NCBI GenBank assembly: GCA_009703165.1
Contig: WLGP01000025.1
Span: 1 to 9,380, forward strand
Source of the DNA: Actinomycetota bacterium
GTDB lineage: Bacteria; Actinomycetota; Actinomycetes; Nanopelagicales; Nanopelagicaceae
Direction: 5' to 3'
DNA length: 9,380 nucleotides
The notes beneath the pieces were generated by a model. The model was given only the letters and a program-made list of their open reading frames with translations, was not told where the DNA came from and ran no database searches. Below are positions 6,827-9,380 of this stretch, piece after piece. The stretch's first letter is position 1. Each line of letters opens with the position of its first letter. Made by a program: the position numbers and the translations under genes.

Positions 6827-8443
6827 CTAGAAATCAAAGACCGGCTCAGGGCTCTCATAGACCCGACCATCTGCCCCAAAGACCAAGAATCGATTAAATC
6901 CTCGGGTGAACCAGCGATCGTGGGTGACTGTCAAAACAGTGCCTTCATAGCGATCAAGTGAATGTTCGAGGGCTTCAGCACTTGCCAGATCGAGGTTATC
7001 GGTCGGTTCATCAAGTAATAACAAGGTGGATCCGCTGAGTTCAAGTAAGAGAATTTGGAATCGCGCCTGTTGTCCACCAGAAAGAGAAGTGAATTTCTGT
7101 TCGGCCTGCTTATCAATTTCATACTTTCGCAGAACGCTCTTGGCAGGACCAAGTTGTAGTGAGTAACTCTCCCAGAGAATTTCCAGCAGCGTCTTATCTT
7201 CAAATTCAGGATGGGCATGAGTCTGAGCAAAGTAGCCAATCTCAACACGTGCACCGACTTTTAAGTTACCGGTATATGCCACATCGCTATCGCCTGAAAT
7301 CATGCGGAAGAAGTGTGACTTACCGGTTCCGTTCTTTCCCAAGATTGCGATGCGATCGCCGAAGAAGACTTCGAAGTTAAAGGGTTTGGTAAGGACTTCA
7401 CCTGAAAGATTGGTGATTGAGATGTTTTCAAAGGTGAGCGCTCGCAGACCAGTACGTCCGCCACGTAGACCCACATTGAGATCTTGTTCAATCGGCGGCG
7501 CCTCTGGTGGACCGACTTCTTCAAATTTACGCAGACGCGTCTGCATAGCGTGATACTTACTCGACATGGCATGTGAGCTTGCTGCTTGAATCTGCAGAGT
7601 GCGTACAAGATCTTTTAGGCGCTGATGCTCTTGCTGCCAGCGCAGCAAAAGTTCGGCAAATCTGGCATTACGAGCGTTACGAGCATCGTGCCAGGTATCA
7701 AATTTTCCACCGTGGACCCAGGCAGTGTTTCCATTGACGCCTTGTTCAAGGGCAACAATACGCGTTGCAGTATTTTGCAGAAGTTCGCGATCGTGGCTAA
7801 TGAAGAGAACAGATTTCTTCGTCTCTGAAATCACTTTCTCTAGCCAGCGCTTTGATGGAACATCGAGATAGTTATCTGGCTCATCGAGCAGTAAGACTTC
7901 TTCTGGTCCATCAAGGAGTGCTCGCAAAACCAACTTCTTCTGCTCTCCCCCAGATAGCGAACTGACCAAGCGATCTGTTACTTCATCAAAGCTTTTGTCG
8001 AGCATCTCGGTACAACACTTATCCCAGATGACCTCAAAGTCATATCCACCACAATCGCCCCAATCGATAATCGCTTGGGCATATGCCATCTGGTTCTTCT
8101 CTGAAGGATCAGCGTTCATCGCGTTTTCTGTCTCAGTAATGCGTGCTGCAGCTTCACGGATTCGCGCAGGTGCCACAGAGGTAAGAAGTTGGCGCACAGT
8201 TGTCTCATCGCGAACTGAGCCGATGAACTGTCGCATCACACCAAGGCCACCAGTGATTGCAACGGTGCCTTCATCCGGTGAGATATCGCCACAGATCATG
8301 CGGATCAGCGTTGTCTTTCCTGATCCATTAGGGCCAATCAGCGCAACTTTTGCACCATCTCCTACGCGGAAGGAGACATCGCTAAGGAGGACCCGACCAT
8401 CAGAGAGTGCGTATTCAACTCCTGAGATATCAATGTGGCCCAT
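6827..8443 (-). CDS. ABC-F family ATPase (ribosome-associated type)
   Basis: A 538-residue soluble protein with two fused ABC ATPase domains and no membrane segments, which defines the ABC-F class. Domain 1 has Walker A GPNGSGKTT (37-45), signature SLSGGEQKK (162-170), Walker B with catalytic E188 (LLLDEPDNYLD) and switch His217. The linker (about 249-330) is charged and helical (QQEHQRLKDLVRTLQIQ, then SSKYHAMQTRLRKFEEVGPPEAPP), the part that in known ABC-F factors contacts tRNA in the ribosomal E site. Domain 2 has Walker A GKNGTGKS (369-376), signature SLSGGQQAR (453-461) and E479 in LLLDEPTDNLD. The ATG at 8441-8443 has AGGAAA at eight-base spacing; an in-frame GTG six bases upstream is too close to it. 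It overlaps truA by 14 bases. The setting between truA and rplM favours a translation factor over an antibiotic-resistance role, but specific function cannot be read from sequence. Confidence 0.93.
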   Translation of the reverse strand: MGHIDISGVEYALSDGRVLLSDVSFRVGDGAKVALIGPNGSGKTTLIRMICGDISPDEGTVAITGGLGVMRQFIGSVRDETTVRQLLTSVAPARIREAAARITETENAMNADPSEKNQMAYAQAIIDWGDCGGYDFEVIWDKCCTEMLDKSFDEVTDRLVSSLSGGEQKKLVLRALLDGPEEVLLLDEPDNYLDVPSKRWLEKVISETKKSVLFISHDRELLQNTATRIVALEQGVNGNTAWVHGGKFDTWHDARNARNARFAELLLRWQQEHQRLKDLVRTLQIQAASSHAMSSKYHAMQTRLRKFEEVGPPEAPPIEQDLNVGLRGGRTGLRALTFENISITNLSGEVLTKPFNFEVFFGDRIAILGKNGTGKSHFFRMISGDSDVAYTGNLKVGARVEIGYFAQTHAHPEFEDKTLLEILWESYSLQLGPAKSVLRKYEIDKQAEQKFTSLSGGQQARFQILLLELSGSTLLLLDEPTDNLDLASAEALEHSLDRYEGTVLTVTHDRWFTRGFNRFLVFGADGRVYESPEPVFDF

Positions 8444-9281
8444 CGCCACGCTTTCCTATCGTTACCTTGGCACGCTCGATGAGTTGGTCATTTGTTGGAT
8501 ATTCAACGCGGGTAAGGCTTAATCCACGAGCTGGAAATACCAATGAATCACTGACGCGCTCTTTATTGGCTAAGAGCTCTGCCATCCATGAAGGATCTTT
8601 ACGGCCATCTGCAACGCAGACAACTGCGCCGACGAGATTGCGCACCATGGAATAACAGAAGGCATCTGCGACAACCTCTGCCACAAGTAGGCCAGTCTCA
8701 TCACGGTGCCATTGATATTTCTCGAGGGTGCGAATAGTTGTTCCGCCCTCTTTAAATTTACAGAACGCCGCAAAATCATGGTGGCCAAGGACTAGCTGGC
8801 TTGCCTTATTCATCAGATCAGCATCGAGCGGGCGATACCAAGGCGCGACGTCATAGCGAGAAAGTGGCGGGATCACATCGTTGTTGTCGAGAATCTTGTA
8901 GGTGTAGATACGGCGCAGCGCAGAAAAACGGGCGTGGAAACCTTCTGGAGCATCAGAGATCTCCATGATCCGCACATCTTCATCAAGAATGCGATTGAGT
9001 TTGTAGCGCAGATCGATATAGGTAAGGCCATCTGCAAAGACTGCATCAGGCAGGTCGACGTGGATTACCTGGCCTGTGGCATGGACACCGGCATCGGTAC
9101 GCCCTGCAACAACTGATTCCACATCACCGCGTGAGATACGTGCAATCGCCTCTTCCACCAGATCTTGAATTGTGCGGCGATCAGGTTGTGCGGCCCAACC
9201 AAAGAATGCGGTGCCGTCATATGCAATATCTATCCGTAAACGACGAAACCCACTCTCGGGAAAGAGAGTGGGTTGCGCCAT
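8430..9281 (-). CDS. truA: tRNA pseudouridine(38-40) synthase TruA
   Basis: Converts uridines 38, 39 and 40 in the anticodon stem-loop of many tRNAs to pseudouridine. The 283 residues show the TruA fold landmarks: RLRIDIAYDGTAFFGWAAQP (14-33), the catalytic Asp63 in AGRTDAGVHATGQV, FHARFSALRRIYTYKI, the HHDFAAFCK segment and the C-terminal YSMVRNLVGAVV. Length fits the family. No downstream in-frame start precedes the conserved core, so the ATG at 9279-9281 is the likely start even though no Shine-Dalgarno is visible. It begins 28 bases after the rplQ stop. Codons 3-12 form an 11-bp perfect hairpin in the mRNA, which may affect expression. The 3' end overlaps the ABC-F gene. The rplQ-truA pairing is widespread in Actinobacteria. 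Confidence 0.97.
   Translation of the reverse strand: MAQPTLFPESGFRRLRIDIAYDGTAFFGWAAQPDRRTIQDLVEEAIARISRGDVESVVAGRTDAGVHATGQVIHVDLPDAVFADGLTYIDLRYKLNRILDEDVRIMEISDAPEGFHARFSALRRIYTYKILDNNDVIPPLSRYDVAPWYRPLDADLMNKASQLVLGHHDFAAFCKFKEGGTTIRTLEKYQWHRDETGLLVAEVVADAFCYSMVRNLVGAVVCVADGRKDPSWMAELLANKERVSDSLVFPARGLSLTRVEYPTNDQLIERAKVTIGKRGDGPH
8452..8457 (-). promoter_or_regulatory. Ribosome binding site of the ABC-F gene, inside truA
   Basis: AGGAAA on the minus strand lies within the last codons of truA, eight bases before the ATG at 8441-8443 and two before the alternative GTG at 8447-8449. It supports the ATG start and coupled translation. Confidence 0.5.
9247..9274 (-). repeat. 11-bp perfect inverted repeat (hairpin) in the first codons of truA
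   Basis: On the minus strand AACCCACTCTC pairs perfectly with GAGAGTGGGTT around the loop TTTCCC. The hairpin starts seven bases after the A of the truA ATG. The arm ends in TT, then TCGTCG, so the U-tract is too short for a convincing intrinsic terminator. It could act as an attenuator, processing site, transcript end for rplQ or translational brake. Confidence 0.6.
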
Positions 9282-9309
9282 AAGAATTTACGCTGTTAAG
9301 GCGTAGGAA

Positions 9310-9380
9310 TTACTTATCTGTTACGAGTTCGATCACAGCCATAGGAGCGTTATCGCCCTTACGTGGACCGACTTTGGTGA
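9310..9380 (-). CDS. rplQ: 50S ribosomal protein L17 (bL17), C-terminal end (partial)
   Basis: The last 23 codons plus stop of an open frame that enters from the right edge. The translation TKVGPRKGDNAPMAVIELVTDK ends at a TAA (9310-9312). GPRxGDxAPMAVIELV is the conserved C-terminus of actinobacterial L17, a large-subunit protein near the exit tunnel. The adjacency to truA supports the call. In most bacteria rplQ closes the alpha operon (rpsM-rpsK-rpsD-rpoA-rplQ), so that operon probably continues beyond the window. A weak 5-bp stem (TACGC/GCGTA, 9289-9305) follows the stop, without a clear T-run. Confidence 0.93.
   Translation of the reverse strand, partial: TKVGPRKGDNAPMAVIELVTDK

Noticed and set aside
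7995..8522. A 175-codon plus-strand open frame opposite the ABC-F gene
   Set aside because: It lies antisense to well-supported ABC-F and truA coding sequence, shows no recognisable domain and has arginine/serine/isoleucine-rich composition typical of antisense frames.
1..9380. Mobile elements, CRISPR arrays, tRNA or rRNA genes
   Set aside because: No transposase-like frame, regularly spaced repeat or cloverleaf-like sequence was seen; nearly all bases are within conserved housekeeping genes.

Overview
The window is a dense, entirely minus-strand block of housekeeping genes, so it is transcribed from high to low coordinates. The order truA, rplM, rpsI, glmM, glmS, acpS, alr, directly downstream of rplQ, is typical of Actinobacteria. 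Supporting details are an S9 protein with an acidic N-terminal extension, an ABC-F protein next to the ribosomal genes, moderate base composition and very tight gene packing. Together these suggest a streamlined actinobacterium, possibly of the freshwater Nanopelagicales (acI) type. That placement is inference from gene order and protein sequence; no rRNA is present to confirm it.

In transcription order: the last codons of rplQ (L17) enter at the right edge. After 28 bases comes truA (tRNA pseudouridine synthase), which overlaps an ABC-F ATPase gene by 14 bases. A 136-base gap (6691-6826) follows. It is the only substantial intergenic space in the window and holds a good sigma-70-type promoter, an inverted repeat over the -35 box and a structured leader. 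From rplM to the left edge, eight genes are packed with gaps of -4 to +21 bases: rplM (L13), rpsI (S9), glmM, glmS, a PAP2-family membrane phosphatase, acpS, alr and a LivG-like ABC transporter ATPase truncated by the window edge.

The genes combine three jobs: ribosome production and function (L17, TruA, ABC-F, L13, S9), supply of envelope precursors (GlmS and GlmM toward UDP-GlcNAc, Alr for D-alanine, PAP2 possibly for lipid carrier recycling, AcpS for acyl carrier protein activation), and, at the end, probable branched-chain amino acid uptake. Almost every junction in the lower run looks translationally coupled, so a promoter in front of rplM could drive the whole set.

No mobile element, CRISPR array, tRNA, rRNA or clearly foreign gene was seen, and no wholly new system is evident. 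The points most worth a second look are an 11-bp perfect hairpin inside the first codons of truA, the promoter and leader before rplM, a PAP2 protein with altered phosphatase motifs, and the unusual gene content around acpS-alr.
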